Positions 36,933-50,923 are shown, counted from the stretch's first letter. The stretch: 64,000 bases of DNA from Fasciolopsis buskii (GCA_008360955.1 LUCM01010080.1:31330-95329); one strand, 5' to 3'. Notes: generated by a model not told the origin, from the sequence alone. Translations and numbers: made by a program.

Positions 36933-39900
36933 AAACAATTATACACCGTTAGCTTCTATCAAATCCTGATTATCGAGCCAGGCTATGGCTGTCACCAACT
37001 CGAGTGGCTGTAATCGGATGTCTTGATCCTATTTCAATCCCACCGGGTTTAGTCAAGGCAGGACAACCAGATGGGCTCTGTCCGGCCAACACGACTTGGA
37101 TTCCACCTGTCATTCTCAGATTAGGGCTAACTTGTCGATTACCCCATCTAACGGTCTCATTGCCCCTTCTTTGGCTGATTCCGCATTTGTCCTCTGGTTT
37201 GTGGTCGGTCTAATCCAAAGCCCGTGCTTTGTTCAACTGTTGTCAGTACGGTTCGCCAGTCCTTCGGGAAGTAACTGTGCCTCACATTTGCATGATTCAT
37301 CTCACCGAAGCAAATTGGCCTTGAACATTCGGCATCCGCACACAGCCTTGCCTTACACAGGACGAAAAAATGTCCGTTCTTCCCTTTGAATGTGTCGGAC
37401 AGCGCTATCCATCACTGAGGGGGATGTCAGAATGAGCTCAGTTAGGTCAGTCTGATCACCCTAAGCGAGAACTGGGAAGGGGTAAGGTGCAACGACAAAA
37501 CCCAATCTATCAATGTGGATGGGTCTGTGGGTTCATATCTTCCGTGCGGCAATGGATTCGCATAACTGAGCAAAACACAATTTCGGTACTTTCGAGTGCA
37601 ATCTTGACCGGACGATCTTGGATTTGTGCATGAAATGCTTGGTCGGAGGTGTAGTCAATCAAACGATTGCAGTCAGGTGAAGCTCAATGATATGAATGCA
37701 ATACTTTTCATTTAAACCTTGTTTTACTGTTTCTGTAGAAGTTCACAAGTTCACGCATTGGTAACTAATTACTCTCGCTGCGTTACACTACAGATTTGCA
37801 ATACCGCGGTTTTATCTTATGTTGAAGAATAATTGAATGTGTTGTACTACAGTGATTTTCCCCGTGCAGTTAGAGCCAGTCATCAAGGTACTTTATGGTT
37901 ACAGGTCCTATGCAACGCGGCCGCTTCAGATTTGGTAACAGTGAGATAGCGACTAACTAGGAAATAAAGTGATCAGATATACCTATATTTTAATTACGGT
38001 TGAAATTCCTGCTATATCGCTGTGTTCGGACTCAAGTATTTGGACCGTTCCTTGTGACCCAGTAACTGTCAGACTGCCATATTTTTCGGAAGAAAGGCAA
38101 ACGTGCACAGTTGACTGCACACACGAAACTCATTGTCGGAATTGTGAGCCTGACGTAAATTGAACACCGAAGAATTAAGGACCCCTAAGTAGTTATCCGC
38201 AATGGCGACAAACTGAATGTCTTGTTCGAACATTCCATCGTTTCGTAAATTCCTCTGTTGACGCCTAAATCATTGGTGGAGGTATACACTAATCGATTAT
38301 TTCCTTAGTTTGCATTTGAAGTACGAGAAGTAGAAAATACAGATCTGAATTTTAATACATCTCTATGCTTGTAATTTTGACATATAGTACCAATAGTGGA
38401 CCATTAGACTGAAGATCAACCTCATTGATGGTGATTTTTTTAGGTTTCAGGGTAGATTACAAGATTTATGATTGTTATCGTTTGGTAATTTCAGGGTCTA
38501 GCAGCTGGCACCTTCCCAAGGAATCCCACGGTGTTGCTGCAACGCATGTTCCAGTTCAACTATCAGGTTCATCAGTCCCGTCTATTAGGTCCACCATCTT
38601 GGTTACCTTGTCTGCGGGGGCTGAATGACCTCGATAAACTTGCTAGCACAATGTAGGTTCATTCAATCTGATAATGATGGATTTTGTTATAGAGGGCATT
38701 CAGTGACTGACTCCTTTTAAACGGTTAATAGATACGCGATGGACGAAGCGTCACATGTGTCGACCGGCGGGGCAATGGATGCTGCTAACCTATTGATTTG
38801 TATGACGGACCAAGCAGGACAGCATTCTTGAGCTTGATCGGACAGGGAGAAAAGCGAGGTTTTCTCACAGAAGCATGAGTAAAGTCAAATTTTGCTACAT
38901 TGGTTAACCACAATTGCCACCAGAAAGTCTTTTGTGATTCGCACTTTGGAGGCCCTCTTTAAGGTATGTTCACTCGTTCACTCATGTAACAACCAGTGCA
39001 TTCTGCCAAGCACTAAACCGGTCATCTTTAAGCTGATCATGTGCTGTATTTCAACAGTATTCTACTGAGTACGCCCACTCGGTAGTTCCTTGCTTTAAAT
39101 TCCTTATGCTGAAGTTTACCAACTGTTGTTATATTGTGGTTTGCACTTGAAGAACCACAAGATTTACAGAGCTAAACGTCTTCAACAAACATTTTTCCCA
39201 ACCGTATAAACCGGTAACATGAATCCGGTTGTGGTTGCAATCCTACTATCAACAGTCTCAGTCACTGTTTCCATTCAGTCGTAGGAATGCAATTCTCAAT
39301 CTTGCATGCGGCCATCGCTGCCGTAAGGTGATAAACGTCTCCGTTTTGACGACATCGGTTCGAAACGTTGGCCACTGGACAAATCGCTTCATTGATTTTG
39401 ACCCTTGGAACAGGTTTGTGAATTCTATTGAGCAGGATTGATCGTAGGTAAATATTCCGCCCTACTGCCATACACAAACAGAATGTCACATACCAACAGA
39501 AATTCGATGGGCTGTTTACAGCATTTTGGTTGGTAAATTTATGACATTTTTGTTTCACTTCGGAACTGATGAAAATATAACCACGATCTACTGCCCATTT
39601 TCGTCAAAAGTCATCAGTCATTTGTTCCCACGTTACGTTCGGTCTATTCATGCATTCAGTATGCTCTGGCCTACTCGATGAACAACGGGAAGTTGTGTGT
39701 CCTAGAAAAGTGGCCAGGCAGACTCTATGTAAAGCTATTCCAATCCGGTCTTCGAATAGATCTGTGTCACGAAGTTACCGTCCTAGGTCTCTTATAATCC
39801 GTTTGGTTGGATTTCAATGCAACTGTGTGATTAAGGATAAGTGGAATTGATCATCTTCGGTTTGATATATTTTCAAAGATAAGCGGAAATACTGGTCGCT

Positions 39901-40290
39901 AGGAAAATTTGCTGAGCATGGACTAATTCATTCTTTATGTTTATGGAAAGAGAAGAGTTTTCCTATTTTCCTAATGGTGTGTTTCTGTTGCTAACCTGAC
40001 TGAAAGCAGTTAGTGGTAATTTTACTGCCTGTCGATACTAGCAAGTGTTCGCTGACAAACAACGTGAAAACGATCTCCTTTTTGTCTCAGGTTCAGGGTA
40101 ACTTTGTTCCATCGGTCAACTGGTGACAATGAAATAGCATCTCCACTTTGATCAACTCAGTCTTGTTTGCTTTGCTTCTTTTCCGTACTCTTTTTTGTCA
40201 ACCACCACGACATGTATCTGTCATACTTCACTTTTGGGGTCCGCTTGGATGGGTGGATGAGTGAATTTCTTTCAAATATTGATTCGCATA

Positions 40291-40315
40291 TGGTGAGTAA
40301 ATATTTGTATAACAA
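40291..40315 (+). repeat. 25-base direct repeat, copy 1
   Basis: Twenty-five identical bases, beginning TGGTGAGTAAATATTTG, recur at 41190-41214, 899 bases downstream in the same orientation. The similarity stops abruptly on the right side. The cause is unknown: it could be ends of a small element or a local duplication remnant. Confidence 0.75.
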
Positions 40316-41189
40316 ACATCAATATTTGTGGTTCCAAATCGACCCAATGGCTGGATGACTCTCTTTCATTTTGTACTGACTGGTTTCTGTATCAGCATTC
40401 AACTCCCATACAATAACCCCAATCTGAGTGAATTTCCCAGCGAATTGGAGAAACTGGGAGACAAAAGCGAACGAACATACTATTATCAATCACGTGGTAG
40501 CATGGAAATAATTCACTTAGCAAGCATTTATTTTACTCAAAAATCTACTGGGTTTATTCCAGTCTTTGTCAATAGGTTTTTTGTATTCGGCAGTTTCGGT
40601 GAAATAACTGGCCAAACCCGATTGTCCGGTTATAAAAGAAAATCACAAAAATACGGTAAAATGTTGTCCTAACCCTCAGATATTTCATTTCGTCGCACAG
40701 CCTAATTTCATCCTTACTCAGCCAGTTCGTCTTGCAATAACCGGTGATAGTTCTGTAGTTGTGCAAAAATCCTCTACTCACAAAAAACTGATCCGAGAGC
40801 TGTCAATCAGAGGTTGGCCACATATTGGATCCTTGAAGATCTGCCAGATACGACCACACAGTATCCGAATATGACGTTGAATTTGTCTGATTTGTTTGAC
40901 AGTCATGTTCTGGCTTGCTCCTGGTAACTCACTCCATTAACTGTTAGTCAGTTTCGATAAGCTACTTTATATATCCATGTGCGGCTCTCTGTTGCTTATC
41001 CAGGTTTCATGTCTTTTATGTGATGGATCCGAATGAATTTCCAAAATGCTCCCCTTTCATGGAGGTTAAATATAGGGAGAAGTCCTTCTGGAAAACTGGT
41101 TATTCTGTCCTTCAGAAGGTTAAGCACATTATTGGATTAATATGAATGCAATATTTCGGGAATATTTGGGAGAAGATTGTGATTGTAAG

Positions 41190-41214
41190 TGGTGAGTAAA
41201 TATTTGTATAACAA
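41190..41214 (+). repeat. 25-base direct repeat, copy 2
   Basis: Second copy of the exact 25-base repeat that starts at 40291. Confidence 0.75.
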
Positions 41215-44117
41215 CCTTCACTTAGCCAAGGACCGTTTGATTAAGGTGGATGAAAAGCAAGCACATGATATCACCCATGTGCAGGAAATGAGTAGTGCTG
41301 TTCACGTTTTGGGCATTCCCTCCCTCGAACGATATGCTTAATTCCTAGGCAAAACTGCCAGCACATGGTACGTAGCAATATTTGTCACCGTACTGTAATA
41401 ATAATGGTAACGGTAGCAGTAGTTGCCGAGGTAGTAACAAAGCTATCTGCAAAATAAATCAGTAATATTGTTTTTGGTGGCAAAACAAAAACATAATCGA
41501 TAGCAAGACTTAGTAGTGCCTATTGTAACCACATCGATCTTACTCAGAAGGAGAGTTTTGAGGTAGAAAGGAAGAAGCAATGCGCGGTTGTTATAATGGC
41601 CTTAATAACTGCGGCAAATTCAAAATGGTCCAGTGGTTTTATGTAATATATGTAAGCTACGATGCTGATCACGAGGGCATGTCAGGTAATAAAACATAAA
41701 ACTGCTAGCGATGCAGTATTTGAGAGTGGCAACGGGGAATGACCAAAACCGCTAGTCAGGAAATTTAGTATCTGCGGCAACTGGATCATCGACTGAGTCC
41801 TTCACAGTCACCGCCTGATTAGCAAATTTTGTTTCGTACGTCTTTATGAAGAAACAATCTGAAGATAAGAATCCATCATATGTGAAAGTAAATGAAGTTA
41901 AATGAATAACAAGCCAGCTCCAATCTAATTCAAGCACAGTAACAGCCCAACCCGATACCACACCTGACCTAATGAGACTTGATGTGGTTCTACGTCACTT
42001 CAAGTCTCAAGGTCAGGGTTACCGGTTCCCTTTCATCAATGTAGTGTTCCCTAACAGTTATGGACCATGTCCCGCACGGGTTTATTAAAACACGTGCCTT
42101 AAGCATGACTTAAAAAGATGCGCACTATGTGAGAGAGCAGGTCCACAATAGAGGCCTAACTTCCCTGTCTGTCAGTGCATGCCGAATGTGTTTGTATTAT
42201 TTCAACTTGAGGGGGCCACGCATGTGGAAAATCGGAAGCATTCACAACTATGAAGCCATAGTTTCGCACTGAATTTCATTCGTAGGAGCATAGCAATCCG
42301 CTTGGAAAACCGAGGTTACATTGCAATTCACTTGGTGGACACCGCATAGCTAGATATATGATTCATTGCATGTTCCCGGGAAAATGAACAACAAACTTTA
42401 CACGACTATGGCGGTAGCAGAGAACAATGTTATCCCTAACTCGGGCGTAAGTGCACGGGATGAATCGCTGTGGTAAAGTTGAGGGTACGCATGTTTTGTA
42501 GAACTAATGTACGCAGTCGACGGAAGAGCGGCTGCATGAAAACCTTGAAAGTGAGCAACAGCGGGATGTATCGAGGACTCACGTAACCAGAGTGCACCCA
42601 CGTGTGATTACTCTGCTCGTCCAAGAATGTTTCTCAGTCAATTTAATATTGCAGTTTCAGCAAAGCATTCCACCCATTCCGGTGGCCCGAGTGAGGTATT
42701 GTCACTGGCGTTAGCGAAAACGCAGTAAGAGGGTTCATAGCCATGAATATCGGAATGGTAGTAGCAACTATAATAACTTCAAATTCAGAAGTAATTACAG
42801 CAGTAATTGCAATGCGTAATGTCATTATGCTTGGTGACGCCAATTTTCGTCTATACCTGTAGACAGTTCAAAAAAATAGATGGACAGTTTCTCTGGGATG
42901 AACAAGGGACAAAGCACAATAATGACCCAGTTCTCCATGATGTGTGTACGGATGATCACTACACCGTGGTAAACCGTCCTTGGCGGATAATTTCACTGAA
43001 TTACAGCGGTTCTTGAAAGCCTATCGCTCACTTCAATTCTTGCAACTGTTAACCTTGCATCAAGGCGCTCTGGTTTTGGCTGGCACCAGACACATCACCA
43101 TCTAATCAAGGGCAAAAAAGTAACCAATAAAAGTGTAAGATAGCCAAATAATAAAGTGAAAAACTATAATGAAAAAAAAGATTTCGGATGCAAGAACCCC
43201 ACCGGATGTGGCACTAAATCATACTAACCACTGTCACCAACCATCATTTCGGGATATCTCGTGGATCCCAGATAAACCTATACTGATCAGTTCATTGGTT
43301 AAAATTCTGATACGTTTTCCATGTCGTGGACTGACTACACTCAACAATCTTTCAGCCATTGCCTGCCTCGGGGAACAGCAACCAAATAGGCAGTCGTTTT
43401 GTAGGGATAGGAAAAGCATGCCTTGTTATAAAGATTCAGGCCTAGAACCCAACAGCCTAAGCCTAACTTCCGAGTTATTGAGAAAATTCTTCTGACGTGT
43501 TACCAATAGACTAAGAAAGTGGTGTTCAAGCATGTAAAATCCTCGCGCATCCTATTGTAATCACAATAATCTGTTACTTCTTTTTATCTAATATGCGACA
43601 AAAGTAAAGTCTTTCGAGAGGGGCCGCGGCCGACGAAAACTGTTAAGTGCATTCAAAGTATGTCTACCGTTTTGTTTAGACGATGAGGAAAACTTAGTTC
43701 ACCGGTGTGTTCACTCAGGGGCACATTGTTGTCCGCATATTCCTAGTCATTCAGGTTTCTCTCGGAGCAAATATCCAGAAAACTACTCTCACATGAGGAT
43801 CGCACAATCTCCATAAACATCAAATAAAAATGTTGAAAGGCAAAGGTGAACAGGGCATGCCCGACGGACACCATTTCTCGCAGTGAGCCCGGGTGAAACA
43901 CTGCCGTAAGCACGAACTCGGCTTCGGCAGTTCGTAAGCAGAGATCGAATGTGAAATGAATTTCTCTGACCCAGAAACGGCCACAGATTCGGAAAGGCAG
44001 AGATCTTGGGTTTGTGGAAGGTGTGGCTACGTTCTGAGATTTCTCGTAGAGTGAAGATTTGGTCCCTGCAAAACGGTCGGACTGGAAACCTACTCGAATA
44101 GCCCACATGCATCTTCT

Positions 44118-44225
44118 GTTGTGGACGGTATGATGTTAATAACACAGCGTTGTTAGTAGATGTTGTAATTTGCAAACGTTCCGACTATTTATGGATCGGT
44201 TTTCTCAAGGTAAGTTTTACAATCA
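44118..44225 (-). repeat. Diverged solo copy of the Penelope-type hammerhead-like segment
   Basis: This segment aligns with 26103-26195 in the same orientation. Shared pieces include ATGTTAA-AACACA-CGTTGTT, AAACGTT-CGACTA, TTCTCAAGG-AAGTTTTACAATCA and the spacing between them. The stem of the first copy is poorly kept here (CGACTAT...GGATCGG), and the GAAAC core reads GGAAC. No reverse-transcriptase sequence follows, so this is a solo or truncated remnant. Confidence 0.55.
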
Positions 44226-46560
44226 CAATTATTTGTTTGCGAACGTGTCAAGAAACTTGGACAATTTTTCACACCTATTCTCAAACAATTAATTCGACAT
44301 TACTCTCAAGCGATGGACGAAAGAGTGAGGTGTTGGACTGAGCCCAGAGAGGTTTGTCTGCCTGTAATGATTTCCAGATATGGAATACTTCACTGTTACT
44401 CGAGTCCCTACACTTAAACCGAATAGCCTAGATTTTAGCAGCTATTGGAAGCCTTTCATCACGAAAAATACCGTTCCTCAATATGCCTCTATAGCTGGAC
44501 TCTGAACTGGTGATCTAATTGTTTACTCTAGCAAACAACGCAACTTACCTCGGCTGCACAGTAGGGGAACCACCTCAGATAATTACAGATCATCATTCAC
44601 GTTTCGTAAGCCTGGGAGAAGAGCAGTCATCAGAAATGATTTTCTCTAGCACGTGATTAACATTGCCCGTTAATTACGCATTACATAGTATCAAGAAAAC
44701 AAAAACATTGGCATACTCAAAGCATCTATTCATTACGTAGACAAATAGTGCCCGTCTTTTCGGAGCTCATCTGTGGGCGTAGAAAAATTTATTTTAGGCT
44801 CTGTAATTATCCCGAACACGAGTGGACCACTTCAATTGCAGCAAATTTGATCCAAACTGCAAATAGTGCACAGCCTGACCATGAGGACCAACACTTACAT
44901 AGCTCATCGATTACACACAACCTATGATCCATCATTACACCTATTTCCAAAGTAACTTACACCGTCTGACTCATTGAAAATGCTGTTTGAATGCGATCGT
45001 GTTCTCACGAGGAAATGACTTCAAATATATTTTAAGTAAAATGGTGGGTAACATGCTTAAAAAACACTCCAAAGCAGACCAAGTACTTCTCTAATGTCTA
45101 AAGGGCCGGAAGTTCTGTATTTTCTACGTCAGAACTAATCTCCTTTCTTCATCTCAGTCAAAATTTATGTGCTTGCAGAATCGCAAAACCTAGCAAAATT
45201 TTCATTCACCCAGCTTCCAGATGATCCGAAATGAAGGTGCACAATTACGAATCCTTCATTGGTACATGTAAAACTGTCTGATCAGGCGTGGTGGATAATT
45301 CCTGTCGGTCTCGGGAACAAACCAGAAATCGACATTAACCGGGAACAAGGTTCACTCTAATACGTCTGTTTGCTTATTGATTAGGTTATACTGAGGACAA
45401 TTTGCAGCGACTAAACTGCAAAACATTAGAATGTAGTCGGCGCAAGTTGGAAATATGGTAACAAACGGTCGGTCTAAAGAGTCACACCACAATTCCTACT
45501 CGCAGTACATCTTGTGCATACCAATGTTGGAAATTTATTCGTAGCTTACCAGAGTTTGTAGCAAGACGATAGGGACGGGCAAATTTTCTCCATTAGCACG
45601 GCAAATATTTTGCCACTTTAAAACAGGAGTTTGGTCATTTTGGCCAGGTGAGAACAAAACCTCAGCTTTTTTGTCGCGGAATATTATGAAAACATGATAC
45701 CACATTCATGGCTTTGTATTCCCGCCAGAAGAACATTCTGAGTCATTAAAATCGAGTGAAGAAGTCAAATACCTTACAATCGAAATTGGTAATTTAACAC
45801 GCATTACCAGAGTATCCCTTGTGTAGTGATGAAATCATGGCATGATTGTTGTGATAAAAGCATGAAATACGCTCGTCAAAAAAAGTGTGCACGCAATTAA
45901 TGTACTCGAGCGAAACGCAAATCTACTAACATCCAAAGGACTCAATTCTGGTAAAAGTCAGTATTGGCGTAGCGTAGCAATGAGGGCATGTCACCTTCGG
46001 GGTGGAATCAGAGTAGGATATCCCAAAAAATATTTTCCTGAATGCGTGGCGTTTAACGCCGGTGTTTTTTTATGTATCCGAATTCCGTTGATACTGTGCC
46101 AGAAAACATCCCTAGAATACACTCTGTCACGAAATTCACGAGGTGGACGGAAACTTGGAAATCGAGGTCTGATAGTGAGACACCTTTACACTTGGAGTAT
46201 CGCTATATGTGTGCGGATATTTTTCGTCTAAAACAATGTGCGTGGTATGTACAAAAGTGCATGTGTTGGCGCTTGACAGCAAAGCTTATGTTCGATTGTC
46301 TAACTCGAAACACGGATGGGAACACACATCTGAACTTAGTGGATCTAATGAGTCTTAAACAGGTACACGCAATAGAACTACGAAAACAATTCCTTGGAAC
46401 ATAATTTGATCTGTTAAAAGATTGGCTAGTTTGGCTAGCGCAACGGCGATACAGATAACATAAATTGATAGCAATCCATATTTTTGTGCTTAAACTGCAT
46501 CATGTCGGTTATGGGTGGAACAAATGGCAACATGTTGTTCCGTTCCATTTCATTGATTTG

Positions 46561-46651
46561 AGTTGAGTTGGGTTCATTTCATTTCATTTCATTCCATTTC
46601 AGTTCAGTTCAGTTCACTTTAGTTCAGTTCGGTTCAGTTCGGTTCGGTTCC
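46561..46651. repeat. Tandem pentamer tract (TTCAT/TTCAG/TTCGG variants)
   Basis: About 18 units of a 5-base repeat based on GTTCA. The variant changes in an ordered way along the tract: TTCAT first, then TTCAG, then TTCGG. It borders the LINE remnant that begins at about 46800 on the minus strand and could be that element's terminal tail, since some LINE 3' ends carry short tandem repeats. Confidence 0.9.
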
Positions 46652-46799
46652 AGTTTGCGGGTATTTGCAGTATTTATTTTGCATCACTGATAGTTCTGAT
46701 TTCCCGTTTCTGGTTGATTCTCTTCGGAAGTTTGGTTTCTTCTAAAATGAGTTAGGAGTTGAATCCTCTTCTCAACGTTTATTTTGGAGAACGTCCGTT

Positions 46800-48600
46800 G
46801 TGCGAGCGATCCGTTGGACGATATTTACACTTACAAATTTTCGTAGCGATTATTTTTATGCTGAGATTTCCTTTGTCGTATTTCATCAACACTGTGAGCA
46901 TTTAATACCTCAGTTTATCCAAGAATATCTTATGGACGTCCTTTCATCCTGTGACTGTGGTGTCAGCCAGCACTTTCTTCCACGTTTCTATCGCTCTATT
47001 GTCGAAAGTGGTTCCCCACACAGTTAATAAAGAGCGTATTTACCATTATTTTGCACTTTTGCTTCGCATTCTATTTTCGGTAGCCGAATTGAACACGTCA
47101 TCGGGATCTACATATGCAAGACCCTTCAAGATTTTAAACATTCCAATACTGTCGCGCCTTGCCTTATTGTTACCCACAAACACTTCCGTCCTTGTCTATG
47201 GCTTTAGTGCCCTTACACTATTTCTAACCCTCACCTTTGAATGTGCTTGAGGATTGTACCTTCTGGAATTCTTTTTCATTCCTTTTGCCTGAGCTAACTC
47301 TAACTCCCTACATACGGCTCGTTGTACTTTTGCCGCCTGGATTCTACATTTAGCTTCCAGTTTCTTTCGGATTTGTTTCCGTCTGCTGCTCACTCTGTCT
47401 TATTGAGGTCGTTATCACCGGGATCCACCAATATGGTTTGCCATTTTGCTTTTTCTGTCCAAACTGAAAAGATAAATCCTGAAGGTGAAAAATCTGTTGC
47501 AGGCCCCCCTCCGGTTCAGCTAGCCTTTTTTGGCCTTCAGATTTTCTAACGGCAATTTTGCAAAATTCTTGCGCGATTTTTCAGGTATTTTGCCAAAAGG
47601 TAAAGATGATTAGCAAACAGTCACTTTTACCTAACGGTGAGTGATAGTTCTGATCTCTAATATGTGTCTCACACTTTATAACAACTAAGTCAAAAGGTGG
47701 CGGCTAGTGGTTTATTATAGATTTAACATTTTTCCACATGTGTTAATTCACCACCCTATCTTTCAGTCGTCGTATAAATATATCTCCTACTGTGCTATGT
47801 GCATAACTTCTTGTACTGTACCATCCGATTTCTCGGTTGCTAAAATCACCACCTATTAGCAACACATTTGATTCTGCTATTATTTGTCTTGGTGCCCGTG
47901 TTAGTAGACAATCTTTCTCCCCGATGGAGCCTGGACCTCTATAAGTACTTCGAATAGTGTCTCGCTAAGTTTGCACTTTAATGTAAATTGCGGACAGCTG
48001 AATGTTTGTGAAGCCTAGGATCATATCCTTTATTACCGGAACGACTCCACCTCCAAGCATGTCATAGCACTTATCCTGACTACGGGTTTGTTAATGATTC
48101 CCTATACCTTAGTGGATGCGCTCAATTTTAGACAGCTGCATCTCAGCCACCCCAGCTATTACGGTCTAACTCTTATCATCTATAACAGCTGGCTCCATCT
48201 ACTTGTCCTAATTCTATATAAGTTAAAGTAAAGCACGGCTGCATTCGTTTTCTTCCCTGAGTTAAACTCGTACTTCGTTCCATCCTTGACTTAATTCCAA
48301 TATCTGAGATATTATATCTTTTTTGCCGTGCCATCTTCAGGTGGGGAGTTTTGAGATTCCTGAAGCCCTTCAACCCTCCTTGCGGATGTTGGCTGCATCG
48401 CAGTGTTTGCTGAGCCATTGGTGCTTATGCGCGAAGCGACATCTTCCTGCGGCTTCTCACTTTCTGGCAGCTCCAGTGGCAACTCATCATCGTAATCAAC
48501 TACAACTTTTGGTAGCCTTTTGCAATAATCCACTGTAGCATATGCATCCACCTGAATATAACTTAACTCACGTCTCTTGAAATACGGCCTCGACAACCAT
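46800..48600 (-). mobile_element. Degenerate LINE, 5' part with endonuclease remnant
   Basis: On the minus strand VLLIGGDFSNREIGW (about 47822-47866) is a close match to the apurinic-endonuclease-type LINE motif 'LxGDFNxxxIDW'. It is followed by DIFIRRLKDRVV in the position of 'F...L.D..L'. Upstream, LGGGVVPVIKD (near 48030-48060) fits the 'GGGVAL' motif of the same domain. A proline- and acid-rich frame at minus 48312-48596 could be the preceding linker or ORF1 end. A basic stretch at minus 47196-47393 fits the linker before reverse transcriptase. Stops are frequent and no YxDD box was found. It is a dead, incomplete copy. Confidence 0.65.
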
Positions 48601-49490
48601 TGCTGTCTGACTCAGTATCTCCCTTGGGCTTTTGGGGTCATCTTGCTAGGTTTACCAGTTTGAACTGACCAGGGACCGTAGTAGAACGAAAATAAAGCGA
48701 ATTATTCTCAGGCGATAGACAGTTGCATACTTCTAATTCCGTGAGTGATAAAAATTTGGTCGTTATTGGCTGACGGCAATAACTTTGAACGGTTGGTTGG
48801 AAACTACTTTTTTAGGATTATGTCGCAATTCACCATTCGCACATGACAACATGTTGGCCATTGTCTTGCGTTCAAGATCTCAATCCGGTGGAGACATCTG
48901 GTCACTTCCGGCCAGAAGGCTTCGGCAAAGTCAGAGAACACATGACGTTTGATTTTGAAAGTTCTCATGGTCTTCAGGATACCATGAGAGAATAAGTAAC
49001 AATTGGATCAAAGTTTTATTTCACTACAAATTTGTATGGTGGAGAGCTGTAACCATGGTAAGAACTATTCTTATTTTGCGTTGTCTGTCGGTGTTTCTAG
49101 GAAATGGGTATTCTTTACCCCAGTGATTGGTTTTAGGACGTGATTAGTCGAGGGAATTCAAAAGGTAACGACTGTTGCAACGGGTTTTAAAGATAACTGG
49201 TGCAGTTATGCTGGTTTGGTTAGGTTCTTGTAGAGCTCGCATAAACAAATTCTAATTTTGGTTGTTATCTAGTCATCGAATAAGAACTAACGAAGAATGA
49301 AAGATCGTAAGGTAGAAGAACCACATAGGCATTTGATTATTCCAATAACCGCGTGGAAATCCCCAAAAAGAACAGTAAGTGGCGGTTATATTCTGGTTGG
49401 GTGGTTGTTCGTTTTGGTGCGAACATAACTGGGCAAAAACAAAGATGAGCACGGATCAGGATATGGTCTTAATCCACAGATTTGAACAAA
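48601..49490. other. Intergenic, nothing recognised
   Basis: No conserved open frame, structured RNA or repeat was seen. Confidence 0.4.
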
Positions 49491-50199
49491 GATGAGCAGC
49501 AATCTTTTACTGCTCCACTCTGCCGGTCATCATGGGGAGTGTGGTCAAACTATGACGTGCGCTAAGAAGGTGAATAAGGGTATCAAGTGAACCGATGTCG
49601 GTTTTTAGGGCAAAAGTTTTGTCAACCAGAAATAACCTGTGATTGGAACAGACACGATTGAGGGACTAACCGATGTCACTTCGATCCGCTGGGGCAGCAA
49701 ATGGGTAAATGATATGGCTTTCTGTCTTCATTAAACAACCAACTTAGGCCTTGAAAATACCAGCAACCACCCCAGCATGTTACACACACAATCCGGAATA
49801 ATCGCGCTAGGTTCAGGTAGAACCGATGTTTAGCTACATGAGGTGTACATCAGGTAGGGTTATATCCATAAATGGTGAATATACATGGGGATTTTAGTCC
49901 ACCTCGTCAAGGTGCGTTTTAGTAGATTTAGACTATATGCTTAGCAATTACCGCTTAATTTCAAGTTCTTCTTATCGCTCTTCAACTAACATTTTAAGTT
50001 TGATTGAGTGCTCTAGTAGGAAACGGAGCACCCTAGTATTAGGTGAGAAATAGCACTGTTTATGTAGGTGCACGAATTATGTGAATTTACAAGCGATCAA
50101 GGCATTTTTTGGTGACAGTGATTTTGCATTCAACCAATTTTGACGGGTAACCATTGATCCCTAAGTGAAACGTCCGAACACCGTTCGGCGTGCCCACAT

Positions 50200-50246
50200 A
50201 AGCAGTTGGTAGAGCACACCAGATGCAGATATGTGATTGCGAATCC
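50200..50246 (+). repeat. tRNA-like SINE head or tRNA pseudogene (copy 1)
   Basis: AAGCAGTTGGTAGAGCAC (50200-50217) is an almost canonical tRNA D-arm / A box. GATTGCGAATCC (50235-50246) resembles a B box. The spacing is shorter than in a complete tRNA and no acceptor stem pairs, so a SINE head or pseudogene is favoured. The same sequence recurs in copy 2. Confidence 0.5.
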
Positions 50247-50923
50247 TGCGGAAGTCGTAGACTTTTCACAGTTCGATCAGTTCTAGATGTGTTATAATCA
50301 GCAAACTAGACTTCCAGATTAATTTTGTGGATCCTACCGAACGGTATGGAAAGTGGGCCGAGTGGTGGTTTGAATTAGGCGTTTTGCATCACGGGGACGT
50401 TCAAATTAACCACTAAAACTGACTATTGTTCAGAACACAACAATGGGCAAAAGAGATGTTTCCAGCTGGAACAAAAACAGACTGATTGAAACCTATCTTA
50501 TTTAAAAAGACATATTTTACCTCTTTGCAGATAATTATTTTATTTAACGGTAAACAATGGAAGAAAATAAAATCAAATCCATCCGACTTCTGTCAGCCAA
50601 CTAAGAAAGATGCGATTAATCTATGCCTTAAACTTCATGGTAGATTAGTCAAAGACTACTTAATGTGGAACTAGGTGTAATTCTTGTGCCAAATTTCCGT
50701 TTGTTTACGACCCTTGGGATTTCCCACCTTTGATTGACGATGTTACACAGGAGCAGATACACAGGTGAGCAAGGCCGAAGACCATTAATGTTCACCGTAC
50801 ACCATGAACCAGCCTTGTGGAGCAAAGCAATTGCTCTGCTCGTCTTATGCGGTTAATCCCATACGTTTCCTTTCAGTTGTGCTCGGCTGAAAGCTTGCCA
50901 CGGATGTGGTCGGACCAGGCCTT

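Larger units (their letters stand above)
33901..46560. other. Intergenic, repeat remnants but no gene recognised
   Basis: About 12.6 kb. Items seen here and listed separately are a tRNA-like SINE (36440-36700), an AT microsatellite, a 25-base direct repeat at 40291 and 41190, and a solo Penelope-type motif (44118-44225). The plus frame 34854-35207 ends in VLLDSGA, reminiscent of a retroelement aspartic protease, but no flanking support exists. The other open frames (40328-40672, 43743-44175, 45887-46404) matched nothing. Confidence 0.35.

Noticed and set aside
39300..39380. Sequence TTCGAAACGTTGGCC considered as a third hammerhead-like motif (plus strand)
   Set aside because: The GAAAC part is present, but no CUGANGA core and no stem II could be placed upstream at the right distance.
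40328..40672. 114-codon plus-strand frame with a hydrophobic start
   Set aside because: No family similarity, and the hydrophobic stretch alone does not support a gene.
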